42,802 nt of DNA from a virus. A program made the position numbers and the translations under genes. The stretch spans positions 1 through 42,802 of the IMG/VR virus record IMGVR_UViG_3300008740_000018, one strand, 5' to 3'. Shown one piece after another: positions 26,550-34,914 of this stretch. A model generated the notes under the pieces. The model was not told where the DNA came from. It made no database searches and saw nothing but the letters and a program-made list of their open reading frames with translations. Position 1 is the first letter of the stretch. Each line of letters begins with the position of its first letter.

Positions 26550-27583
26550 ACATTAAAACTATAGATTTAGAAAAATACAAGCAAAAAGACGGCTGGTATG
26601 AGATAGACCTCTTTCCCCAAAAAAGTTTTGAAAAAGAAATTGACGTTTTGTTATACGATAATGAATCTTGTGGCAACGTTGGATACTATTATATTTTTGA
26701 TTATTGTAATAAAAATAATATAAAAGTCAAAATATATACTACATATAATCTATTTCCAATAGCATCTCTAATAGGCCACACCGTAATACTCCAGCCCTTT
26801 CAATCTGGTGAAGATTTTTTAAACAACTTATACTACAATAGTAAGATTACCCGATATCGATTTGATAAAGGGTACGCTTGGGAAAAGTACAAGATAAAAA
26901 AATGGACTAACCTTTGCGACTTGAAAGACGCGTGTAGCTGTTTTGGTGGACACGGACCTTTACATGAACTTTATAAAAACGCTATAGATAAAGCAATGTT
27001 AATAGATGCAAGGGGTCTTGAAATCTTCTTGGAAAACAAAAACGCTTTCCCTTCAAACGGCATGTGGGTAGAATACTCTAGACAACTAAGGCAACAAAGT
27101 AGACTAATGGATTGGGTTGTTAAACATTGTGATGTACCAGTATATGTAGCAAGTAAAAATAAAATGTGGAAACGGGGATTCCAAGAGGAGATAATCTTAA
27201 ATTACGAAGGATCAAAATATTTATTAACCTATCAAATGTTATGCTCCCTTTATAACAATATTAAATATTCAGCAATTGGAGGGGCAGCAAGCCTGTTTTC
27301 TATTTCCCCTTTTATAAATTGCGTATTAATGAGTGATTTGGGGTCGACCGTTTCTCACTCTTCTGGATATTTCAAATCTTTATTTAATAAAAATATTTTT
27401 AACGAAAACACTTATAATTTTCCTGTGTGTTACGGGAGAGGAATAAGGGCAAACTCAGAAAGGATAGAGAGTTCTTATGGTATGCTAGATAGCAATAGAC
27501 TTCAGTTTATAAAAACAGTTATTGAAAGTGTTAGCAATAAAGAATCAAATCTAAATTTTACAATAGAGTCAGATTTAATTTAA
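26546..27583 (+). CDS. glycosyltransferase-like protein, paralogue 2
   Basis: 345 residues, clearly homologous along its length to the preceding protein: NIKTIDLEKYK, DGWYEIDLFPQKSFEKEIDV, YNLFPIASLIGHTVIL, KYLLTYQMLCSLYNN, GGAASLFSISPFINCVLM and FFKSLFNK/YFKSLFNK. A tandem duplication with roughly half of residues retained by eye. Its ATG overlaps the previous TGA. It overlaps the convergent minus-strand gene by 9 nt. Confidence 0.5.
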   Translation: MNIKTIDLEKYKQKDGWYEIDLFPQKSFEKEIDVLLYDNESCGNVGYYYIFDYCNKNNIKVKIYTTYNLFPIASLIGHTVILQPFQSGEDFLNNLYYNSKITRYRFDKGYAWEKYKIKKWTNLCDLKDACSCFGGHGPLHELYKNAIDKAMLIDARGLEIFLENKNAFPSNGMWVEYSRQLRQQSRLMDWVVKHCDVPVYVASKNKMWKRGFQEEIILNYEGSKYLLTYQMLCSLYNNIKYSAIGGAASLFSISPFINCVLMSDLGSTVSHSSGYFKSLFNKNIFNENTYNFPVCYGRGIRANSERIESSYGMLDSNRLQFIKTVIESVSNKESNLNFTIESDLI

Positions 27584-27772
27584 ATCTTTATACTTTTCCA
27601 TTTGCTCTATAAGCTCTGTGATTTTATGAATCTCTTGAGCGAGGTGATTTGCCTGAATGGAGGCTTCAGACACTTTTTCTTCAGAATGCTTGCACAACGG
27701 TAATGTGACGCTTCCTATTTCTTTGGCTGCTGATTTTATTGCTGCCAAGGTCATAACAGAGTTTTTCCTCAT
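27575..27772 (-). CDS. small helical hypothetical protein
   Basis: 65 residues, Ala/Glu/Ile-rich and entirely helical (AAIKSAAKEIGSV, then QANHLAQEIHKITELIEQME, a leucine-zipper-like coiled coil). It has a GTGTAG motif exactly 8 nt before its ATG on the minus strand, matching the late-promoter spacing, which argues that it is real. Function unknown. Confidence 0.6.
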   Translation of the reverse strand: MRKNSVMTLAAIKSAAKEIGSVTLPLCKHSEEKVSEASIQANHLAQEIHKITELIEQMEKYKDLN

Positions 27773-27780
27773 ATATAATA

Positions 27781-27786
27781 CTACAC
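27781..27786 (-). promoter_or_regulatory. GTGTAG late-type motif
   Basis: On the minus strand GGGTGTAGTATTATAT, 8 nt from the motif to the ATG. Confidence 0.5.
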
Positions 27787-27823
27787 CCGTATAAAAATGT
27801 GTAGTTTTTTTTCATTTTTTTGT

Positions 27824-27829
27824 TATAAT
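27824..27829 (+). promoter_or_regulatory. perfect -10 (TATAAT)
   Basis: TATAAT, 6 nt before the ATG at 27836, inside a T-rich stretch without a clear -35. Confidence 0.5.
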
Positions 27830-27835
27830 ATAAAG

Positions 27836-28216
27836 ATGAAGCTAAAGATTTACTGTACCAAATGTGGGCATGCTAATATGTATGCGTCTGAAAAGCCTAA
27901 TTTTTGTCAAAAATGTGGTACAGCATTTGCACACGCCAATATAGAATCTCCGCAGTTACCACAAACTCAACAAAATGAAGAAAGCTCCATGCCTTTTACT
28001 TCCGAAGGTATGACGGGTCTAGATGTAGAAATAGATTCTCAGCACGGTGAAGCCCCCACCTTAGAGGATTTAATAAATTCGCCAGAAAGAAAATGGAGCA
28101 ATAAAGATTTAGGGATAAAAGGAAAAAGGGGAAGACCAAAAAAGTTTAACAAGGATGAGGTACAACAACAGTTCCAAAAAGAAGCTGGATCTATAAGGAA
28201 AAAGCCCGAGAAGTGA
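27836..28216 (+). CDS. zinc-ribbon / AT-hook protein
   Basis: 126 residues. An N-terminal zinc ribbon (CTKCGHANMYASEKPNFCQKCG) is followed by a low-complexity acidic middle and an AT-hook-like KGKRGRPKKF, which binds the minor groove of AT-rich DNA. Directly upstream of, and overlapping (GTGA), the sigma-like factor. The pair recalls phage late-transcription modules in which a small DNA/RNA-polymerase adaptor works with a sigma-like protein. That link is inference. Confidence 0.65.
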   Translation: MKLKIYCTKCGHANMYASEKPNFCQKCGTAFAHANIESPQLPQTQQNEESSMPFTSEGMTGLDVEIDSQHGEAPTLEDLINSPERKWSNKDLGIKGKRGRPKKFNKDEVQQQFQKEAGSIRKKPEK

Positions 28217-28926
28217 GCAGAAAAAAAAGCTCTAAAAAGACCACATCAAAAGAGTTAAAGTTCGAAGACTGTCTTGACATGATAAATGTCGAAATCGCAA
28301 AAAGACGCTCTAAATGGCAGTTAGATTCTATTAGTTGGATGGACTATGATGATGTCGCTCAAATTCTTAGATTTCATATCTATAAGAAGTGGCACCTTTT
28401 TGACCAAACAAAAAACCCAAAACCTTGGGTTAGAACAATCATAACCAATCAAATAAAAAATCTAATTAGAAATAATTACAGTAACTTCGTTAAACCTTGT
28501 AATAGGTGTGAAGCGGTATCTGGAGAAAAAGGATGTACTATATATGGCGAACAAAGCTCTTCATGTCCGTTATACAAAAATTGGGAAAAGAACAAAAAGA
28601 GTGGACTGCAAACTAAATTTGCTTTATCTTTAGAAAATCAGACCCAAGAAACTTATTACATAGCCAATAATAAATCTTTGGATATAGAAATAAGCAGCAG
28701 AAATTTACATAAAAGAATGGAGGAAATATTAAAACCGCACGAATGGACAATTTATCAATATTTATATATTGACAACCTATCTGAACTTGAAGTAGCAAAA
28801 AAAATGGGATATAAAACTACAGAAAAAAATAGGTCACCAGGATATAAACAAATCAAAAACGTAAAGAAAAGAATAGTTTCTATGGCAAAAAAAGCAATAG
28901 AAAATGATGAAATAGATATTTATTAA
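28213..28926 (+). CDS. phage sigma-like factor
   Basis: 237 residues starting at a GTG that overlaps the upstream TGA. MDYDDVAQILRFHIYKKWHL followed by FDQTKNPKPWVRTIITNQIKNLIR resembles sigma region 2. The end (LKPHEWTIYQYLYIDNLSELEVAKKMGY) resembles the region 4 helix-turn-helix. Between them is a Cys cluster (CNRCEAVSGEKGC, CPLY) that probably binds zinc, unusual for sigma factors. It would direct RNA polymerase to phage late promoters, and is the natural candidate reader of the GTGTAA motif. Confidence 0.7.
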   Translation: MSRKKSSKKTTSKELKFEDCLDMINVEIAKRRSKWQLDSISWMDYDDVAQILRFHIYKKWHLFDQTKNPKPWVRTIITNQIKNLIRNNYSNFVKPCNRCEAVSGEKGCTIYGEQSSSCPLYKNWEKNKKSGLQTKFALSLENQTQETYYIANNKSLDIEISSRNLHKRMEEILKPHEWTIYQYLYIDNLSELEVAKKMGYKTTEKNRSPGYKQIKNVKKRIVSMAKKAIENDEIDIY

Positions 28927-28927
28927 A

Positions 28928-30061
28928 ATGGATTTACACGCTTCATCTGGGGAAGATTATTATGAACGTAGGCCCGACAATGAAAACGGCCTTACGGACG
29001 ATCAAGAGAATCTAATTTTAAACGAGTGGAATTCTCGACCTAGTAATCCCCCCTCTCTCAAGGAAATGATTAATGTCGCTTTTCCTGGACAAAATTTAGA
29101 TGGCCGAACAAAAGAGGGTAGACTAGTTAAAGCATTCTTAGCAACAAGGAAAATAGAAGCGCGATCCCTGCACGATTACCAACCTAAAAAGATAACATTG
29201 ACCGAAGAGCATAAAGAGTATATCAGAAATAATTTTACCATGATGAGTTGCGTCGAAATGGCCAGAATACTATTTGATAACCAAGAGCTTTCAAACTTGA
29301 GCCAAGAAGCTCGAGCAGTAAAAGAATACACAGACACATTGAACGTTTCTGAATCTTTTCAAAATACTGCAGGAATTGCCATGGAGGAGTATAAGCCGCC
29401 GAAAACTATTGATAAAGCCATATCTAAAATAAACAGATATGTTCACGAAGCTATAGATAAAAGTAAAACAAACACCAAAATAAAAAAGGATATAGAAAAA
29501 TTTATAGGATATTTAAATACCTATAGATTCTTACATCAAATTAACAACTACGTAAGCCAAACCGATAGAGACTTGTTTGAAAGTAGTTTCGTTAGATATA
29601 CGTGGGACAAACCAGACTTAACCCAAGAAGAGGTAGATCAGTATATCGTATTATCCGCAGAAGTTGTAATAGCTTCTAACATACAAAGAAGAATAGAACA
29701 CCTGTCTGGACTTTTAGACAATGCTGCAGATGATACAGAGGGTAGAAGAATATCTATGTCTCTCGTAGAATCCATAAGTAAATCTCAAACTGAATACAAT
29801 CAATGTATCAACAGGCAAACAAAGCTTCTCGAAGCCCTGAAGGAAAAAAGAAGTGACCGCCTCAAAAATCAAATAAAAGAAAATGCAAGCATTATAAATC
29901 TAGTTCAGATATGGAAAGAGGAAGAGTCTAGAAAAAAATTAATAGACCTAGCGGAATTAAGAAAAAAAGACATCAAAAGAGAGGTAAAAAATCTTTCCAC
30001 CATGGACGAAATAAAATCAAGGATCTTAGGTATATCAGAAGATGAGGTACTAGATGGGTAG
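28928..30061 (+). CDS. tandem-domain helical protein, possible small terminase
   Basis: 377 residues, mostly helical and highly charged. Two N-terminal blocks are homologous to each other: LTDDQENLILNEW...LKEMINVAFPGQNLDGRTKEGRLVKAFL and LTEEHKEYIRNNF...CVEMARILFDNQELSNLSQEARAVKEY (residues ~22-72 and ~90-138). Each looks like a helix-turn-helix unit. A long coiled coil follows (~240-370). Position between the sigma-like gene and the nuclease/TerL pair makes a DNA-recognition role in packaging plausible, but no family match is claimed. Confidence 0.5.
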   Translation: MDLHASSGEDYYERRPDNENGLTDDQENLILNEWNSRPSNPPSLKEMINVAFPGQNLDGRTKEGRLVKAFLATRKIEARSLHDYQPKKITLTEEHKEYIRNNFTMMSCVEMARILFDNQELSNLSQEARAVKEYTDTLNVSESFQNTAGIAMEEYKPPKTIDKAISKINRYVHEAIDKSKTNTKIKKDIEKFIGYLNTYRFLHQINNYVSQTDRDLFESSFVRYTWDKPDLTQEEVDQYIVLSAEVVIASNIQRRIEHLSGLLDNAADDTEGRRISMSLVESISKSQTEYNQCINRQTKLLEALKEKRSDRLKNQIKENASIINLVQIWKEEESRKKLIDLAELRKKDIKREVKNLSTMDEIKSRILGISEDEVLDG

Positions 30062-30992
30062 TTTGTGTAAAATATGCAACAAAGAGTTTAATACTGACCG
30101 AAGCTTACATTCACATTTAAAAGTTCACGGGGTCAGAATGGTAGAATATTATCAAACTCAATATCCAAGATATGACAAACACACTGGGGACATAATCAAA
30201 TTTAAAAACAAAGATCAATATTTTTCCACAGACTTTAACAGCAGGACGAATATGAGAATGTGGCTTAAAGACCAACCAAAAAACGAAGCGGTAGAATATT
30301 GCAAAGACTTAATTACGAAAAGAAAAAATAAAAAAAACCTAATATATTCACCGTGCCAAGTCGAACTAAGATCTGTAATGATACCCCCAATTCATTTTTA
30401 TAACAAGATTATAGGAGATTATTATGAACTGTGTAAGTCGATAGGTCTTAAAAATAAATACTCTTATATAGATAATATTGTTTATGGCTCAGAGTATGAT
30501 AACCCTAAATATAAAATTTACGTAGATACAAGAGAACAAAAACCACTAAAATTTAAAAGGGAAACAGAAGTCAAAACGTTGAAGTTCGGAGACTATGCTT
30601 TAAGTAACAAGGAGCTGGCTTGTAACTGTTATATAGAAAGAAAATCTGTAGGTGACTTCATAGGTACAATGAGTGGTGGACTAGAAAGATTTAAAAATGA
30701 AATAGAGAGAGCGAGAGACGCGGATGCATATTTAGTAGTATTGGTTGAGGAGTCTCTTTCGAACTGTCTCTCATTTAATTATCTGCCCCACGTTTATAAA
30801 AAGAATACTAAGGCTACCCCAGAATATATTTTTAGGAATGTAAGGGATCTTATCCAAGAATATCCCCATATACAATTTTTATTTGTTCACGGAAGAAAAA
30901 AAGCCTCAGAGATTATAGAAAAAATATTTACGTGCGGTTGTTTGTATAAAAAAATGGACTTACAACTCGCATATGACAGTAAGGTCTTATAA
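30054..30992 (+). CDS. C2H2 zinc-finger / ERCC4-type nuclease
   Basis: 312 residues. Residues 4-25 form one C2H2 finger (CKICNKEFNTDRSLHSHLKVHG). The ERCC4/XPF-type nuclease domain lies in the C-terminal half: YVDTREQKPLKF, LKFGDYAL, CYIERKSVGDF (ERK-x3-D) and MSGGLERFKNEIERA. ERCC4 nucleases cut branched DNA. Sandwiched with overlaps between the tandem-domain protein and TerL, so it may trim junctions before packaging. It overlaps the previous gene by 8 nt; TAATG joins it to TerL. Confidence 0.8.
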   Translation: MGSLCKICNKEFNTDRSLHSHLKVHGVRMVEYYQTQYPRYDKHTGDIIKFKNKDQYFSTDFNSRTNMRMWLKDQPKNEAVEYCKDLITKRKNKKNLIYSPCQVELRSVMIPPIHFYNKIIGDYYELCKSIGLKNKYSYIDNIVYGSEYDNPKYKIYVDTREQKPLKFKRETEVKTLKFGDYALSNKELACNCYIERKSVGDFIGTMSGGLERFKNEIERARDADAYLVVLVEESLSNCLSFNYLPHVYKKNTKATPEYIFRNVRDLIQEYPHIQFLFVHGRKKASEIIEKIFTCGCLYKKMDLQLAYDSKVL

Positions 30993-32818
30993 TGTGGTAT
31001 TGTCCAGATAAATATAAAAAAGACATACCAAGCGTAAACGCTGAGCTTCTTAACATAAAGGGATATTTAGATAACAAGGAAGCTAAGATAAGCCTAGCCA
31101 AATTCTTAAGGGCAAATTTGGGGCTTACTACAGATTTGATTTCTGGAGTTAAGTTAGCTCCCTACCAAGAAATAACACTAAAGGCCTTAATGAATAGAAA
31201 TTTTTCAATGTGCGTGTGGGGTCGTGGTTGTGGGAAAACTTTTATTGCTTCAATCTTTTGTTTTTTACAGTGCATATTTAATCCTGGAACTAAAATTCTT
31301 ATAGCTGGTCCGACTTTTAGAACTGCAAGGTTTGTGTTCAACAACTTAGAAAAAATAGTAGAATCTAAGGGTGCAGAATTATTAGCTCAAGCTTTTGGTG
31401 CAAAAACTAGAAGAAACGACCAGTTTGAATGGTTGATAAATGGAGGGTCAATTACAGCCATTCCGCTAAACGGAGAAAAGATTAGAGGTTTTCGCGCAAA
31501 CGTTTTGGTTTTAGATGAGTACCTTCTTCTTCCAGAAGATATAATCCAAACAGTTCTTATGCCGTTTTTGGTTGCGCCCCAAAACATGAAAGAAAGAATA
31601 GAGGTAAGAGAAATAGAAGATAAGCTTATAGAAAAGGGGGAAATGAAGGAGGAGGACAGAACTGTTTTTGAAAATGATACAAAAATGATAGCATTATCAT
31701 CTGCCAGTTATACTTTTGAAAATCTATTTAAAACCTATCAAGACTGGACAGCGAAAATCTATGACAAAAACGATAGCGAAGAAGCAAAATATTTTATTTC
31801 TCAAATGGGATACGAATCTCTTCCAGAACATATGATAGATAGAACGATTATCGACGAAGCACAAAGCGGAGGTCAAAGTCATTCATCTTTCCAAAGAGAA
31901 TATTGTGCTCAATTTACTGACGGAAGTGATAGTTATTTTAGTGCGAAAAAGATGCACGAATGCACCATTCCAGATGGAGAAAGTCCAACTACAAAAATAA
32001 TAGGAGATAAAGATAAAAAATATATAATGGGTATTGACCCCAGCTTTAGTAATAGTCCTTCTTCTGATTATTTTGCAATGTCCGTTCTTGAATTAGATGA
32101 CGAAACGAAAACTGGTACGTTGGTTCACAGCTATGCTGTTGCTGGCGGTGACCTTAAAGATCACATCAAGTATATGTATCATGTGATGACTCATTTTAAT
32201 ATCGAAATGATATGCATTGATAATGCTGGATTTCAATTTATAGATAGCTGTAACGAAAATGCATTATTTAAAAGTGATAAAATCAATTTAAAATTCTTTG
32301 AATTTGATAGCGACGCAGAAGGCGCAGATTATGACAAAGGAATTAGGAAGTCTAGAAGGGAATATAATAAACAAGACGGTAAAGTATGCTTCAAGCAAGT
32401 TTTTACAACCGACTTTATAAGAAAGTCAAATGAACATCTTCAAGCTCGAATTGATCATAAAAAAATATGGTTTGCTTCTAGGGTGCAAAGTAATGAGGCG
32501 GCTTTTAATGTATATTCAAACTCCAAGGTAAAATTAGACCACGTAAATGAGCCATCCCTTTTAGACTTTATCGAAAATCAAGACGCTTTGGTATATCAAA
32601 CAAAAAAGCAGTGTGCCCTTGTTGAGGTTAAGAGTACAGCTAGAGGTAGTCAAACATTTGATTTACCGCTACACCTAAGGAAGAGTACCTCGGCAAATAG
32701 GGCTAGAAAAGATAATTATACCACATTAATGTTAGCAAATTGGGCTATAAAGTGCTATTATGATATGATGGCAACCCCAGCAGAAGAACCACAAACTTTT
32801 GTACCCAGAATGTTATAA
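30992..32818 (+). CDS. terL: terminase large subunit
   Basis: 608 residues. ATPase: WGRGCGKTF (Walker A, 76-83), VLVLDEYLLLP (Walker B, Asp175-Glu176), SASYTFENLF (coupling motif). Nuclease: IMGIDPSFSNSP with Asp349, ICIDNAGF and a downstream acidic segment, the RNase H-like fold that cuts the concatemer. This is the motor that packages DNA through the portal encoded next. Length is typical of tailed-phage TerL. Confidence 0.9.
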   Translation: MWYCPDKYKKDIPSVNAELLNIKGYLDNKEAKISLAKFLRANLGLTTDLISGVKLAPYQEITLKALMNRNFSMCVWGRGCGKTFIASIFCFLQCIFNPGTKILIAGPTFRTARFVFNNLEKIVESKGAELLAQAFGAKTRRNDQFEWLINGGSITAIPLNGEKIRGFRANVLVLDEYLLLPEDIIQTVLMPFLVAPQNMKERIEVREIEDKLIEKGEMKEEDRTVFENDTKMIALSSASYTFENLFKTYQDWTAKIYDKNDSEEAKYFISQMGYESLPEHMIDRTIIDEAQSGGQSHSSFQREYCAQFTDGSDSYFSAKKMHECTIPDGESPTTKIIGDKDKKYIMGIDPSFSNSPSSDYFAMSVLELDDETKTGTLVHSYAVAGGDLKDHIKYMYHVMTHFNIEMICIDNAGFQFIDSCNENALFKSDKINLKFFEFDSDAEGADYDKGIRKSRREYNKQDGKVCFKQVFTTDFIRKSNEHLQARIDHKKIWFASRVQSNEAAFNVYSNSKVKLDHVNEPSLLDFIENQDALVYQTKKQCALVEVKSTARGSQTFDLPLHLRKSTSANRARKDNYTTLMLANWAIKCYYDMMATPAEEPQTFVPRML

Positions 32819-32822
32819 ATTA

Positions 32823-32828
32823 GTGTAA
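32823..32828 (+). promoter_or_regulatory. GTGTAA late-type motif
   Basis: TTAGTGTAAGTATAAAAAGC, 11 nt from GTGTAA to the portal ATG. Confidence 0.5.
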
Positions 32829-32839
32829 GTATAAAAAGC

Positions 32840-34906
32840 ATGAAAAAAGGTCAAAATAGCCCAAAGCAGACGAAAGCGGCAACGGCGAAAAAAGCGCCAG
32901 CAAAAAGAGCTACCAAAAGAACCAAAAAGTCCAATAGTTCTAGTGAGCCGCTAATGGTTTCAAGCGCCTCACAAGCTACCGCCGCCGTATCTACCGCTGC
33001 AACGGCTACTAGGACTAGAAGAAATAGGTCTGCAAGCATAGAGCGTACAGATAGATTTGCAAACATAGATAATGGGCTTGTACCTTTTAAAAATACTGGC
33101 GGGTATGGGAGTACTGCAAACATAGATGTAAGGGATGCGGTTATTTTGTGCCAAAAAGCATATTATAATTTTGCTATTTTTAGAAACGCCATAGACTTAA
33201 TGACGGAATTTTCTGCGAGTGACATATTTCTCCGTGGCGGAAGCAAGAAGTCTGTAGATTTTTTTAGCGCCCTATTTAAAAAAGTAAATCTATCAAGCTT
33301 GCAGGATAAATTTTTTAGAGAGTACTATCGATCTGGAAATGTCTTTCTTTATAGGTTTGATGCAAAAATACAAAAAAATGATTTAAACAAAATGACACAG
33401 ACCTTCGGAACTTCGAATGCTGGTCTAACTTATGTAATTCCTTCTAGATATATTATTTTAAACCCCGCGGATATTCAGGTGGGGGGAAACATTTCTTTTG
33501 CGGCTGGAAAATACTATAAGGTACTAAGCGATTACGAATTACTTAGGCTGAAAGACCCGCAAACTGACGAAGACAGAGAAGTATTTAATAATCTGCCGAA
33601 AGAGGTTAAAAGCCTAATCAAACAAAGGCATAGTGCTGTTACTGTTCCATTGGATATGGAAAAACTAAATGCGGTTTTTTATAAAAGGCAGGACTATGAG
33701 CCCCTAGCTGTTCCCATGGCTTATCCAGTTTTGGATGATATAAACTGGAAAGCCGAGCTCAAAAAGATGGATATGGCTGTCACTAGAACAATGCAGCAAA
33801 CAATTCTTTTAGTTACTATGGGTTCGGAGCCAGATAAGGGCGGCATAAACCATAAGAATTTAGAAGCGATGCAGAAACTTTTTGAAAACGAATCTATAGG
33901 TAGAGTTCTAATCGCAGATTATACAACAAAAGCTGAATTTGTCGTTCCTAAAATTGCTGACCTCTTGGATCCCAAAAAGTATGAAGTAGTAGATAGAGAT
34001 ATCACCATGGGATTAAATGCTATAATAACTGGAGTTGGGGAAAGGTTCGCAAATCAAAACAGTAGAGTCGAATTATTCTTAGCGAGGCTTAATAAGGCTA
34101 GAGAGGCTTTTATAAATGATTTTCTAGCTCCAGAAATAAAAAGAATCGCCAAAGAGTTAGGGTTTAAAAATTATCCCATGCCACACTTTGAACCAATTTC
34201 ATTACAAAACGATGATGTGGTAACTAGAATATATAGCAGACTTATTGAACTTGGCATTTTGACTGCAGAAGAGGGCATAACTGCTCTTGAAACTGGAAGA
34301 CTTCCCGACAGTAAAGAGTCTCGAGAATCTCAAAAGAAGTATCTAGAACTCAAAAAGAAAGGGTATTACGAACCCATGGCAGGAGGACCGCACACTCAAG
34401 GCGTACTTGCAGATAAAGCTCAAAAGGGGCAAATGGATCTTGCTGATAAAAATTTAAAATCAGAAGAAAAACAAGTTAATAAAATGCAAGAGCAACAAGC
34501 TCCAATGCCTAAAACCCCGCAAGAAACGGGAAGACCCCCAGGAACCCACACCCCCCAATCAACCAAAAACGTAAAACCCGTTGGAGCTTCCTCTGAGAAC
34601 TTTTCTTTAAATAAGGTAAAAGATAATTTTATTAAAGCTGACAAGGTTTTCAATAAAGTGTGTGGTCTATTAAAAAGAAAATTTAAAAAGAAGATATTAG
34701 ACAAAAAACAAATAGAAGTGGCCGAAGGAATAACGGGCGTCATACTGGCAAACGAAGCTGTAAAAAATTGGGAGTTAAAAGTTAAAGATTATGTAAAAAA
34801 CCCAGTGGATACGAATAAAAAAAGAGTTAAACAAATTCAAGAAATAGCTTGCGCCCACCAAGTAGATGACTATTTAGCCAGTATTCTATATGTTAGTAAA
34901 GCATAG
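32840..34906 (+). CDS. portal protein
   Basis: 688 residues. The first ~70 are Lys/Ala/Ser/Thr-rich and basic (KKAPAKRATKRTKKS), like a disordered DNA-binding tail. Then DVRDAVILCQKAYYNFAIFRNAIDLM, FFREYYRSGNVFLYRFD and DPKKYEVVDRDITMGLN give the portal/collar pattern, with a helical C-terminal crown region and a low-complexity Gln/Pro/Lys segment (~500-580). It forms the ring through which TerL packs DNA. Confidence 0.85.
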   Translation: MKKGQNSPKQTKAATAKKAPAKRATKRTKKSNSSSEPLMVSSASQATAAVSTAATATRTRRNRSASIERTDRFANIDNGLVPFKNTGGYGSTANIDVRDAVILCQKAYYNFAIFRNAIDLMTEFSASDIFLRGGSKKSVDFFSALFKKVNLSSLQDKFFREYYRSGNVFLYRFDAKIQKNDLNKMTQTFGTSNAGLTYVIPSRYIILNPADIQVGGNISFAAGKYYKVLSDYELLRLKDPQTDEDREVFNNLPKEVKSLIKQRHSAVTVPLDMEKLNAVFYKRQDYEPLAVPMAYPVLDDINWKAELKKMDMAVTRTMQQTILLVTMGSEPDKGGINHKNLEAMQKLFENESIGRVLIADYTTKAEFVVPKIADLLDPKKYEVVDRDITMGLNAIITGVGERFANQNSRVELFLARLNKAREAFINDFLAPEIKRIAKELGFKNYPMPHFEPISLQNDDVVTRIYSRLIELGILTAEEGITALETGRLPDSKESRESQKKYLELKKKGYYEPMAGGPHTQGVLADKAQKGQMDLADKNLKSEEKQVNKMQEQQAPMPKTPQETGRPPGTHTPQSTKNVKPVGASSENFSLNKVKDNFIKADKVFNKVCGLLKRKFKKKILDKKQIEVAEGITGVILANEAVKNWELKVKDYVKNPVDTNKKRVKQIQEIACAHQVDDYLASILYVSKA

Positions 34907-34914
34907 GAATTTAT

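Noticed and set aside
32851-33154. Long minus-strand frames over the portal N-terminus
   Set aside because: They are complements of the Lys/Ala/Thr-rich portal tail and show typical antisense Val/Ala/Leu bias.
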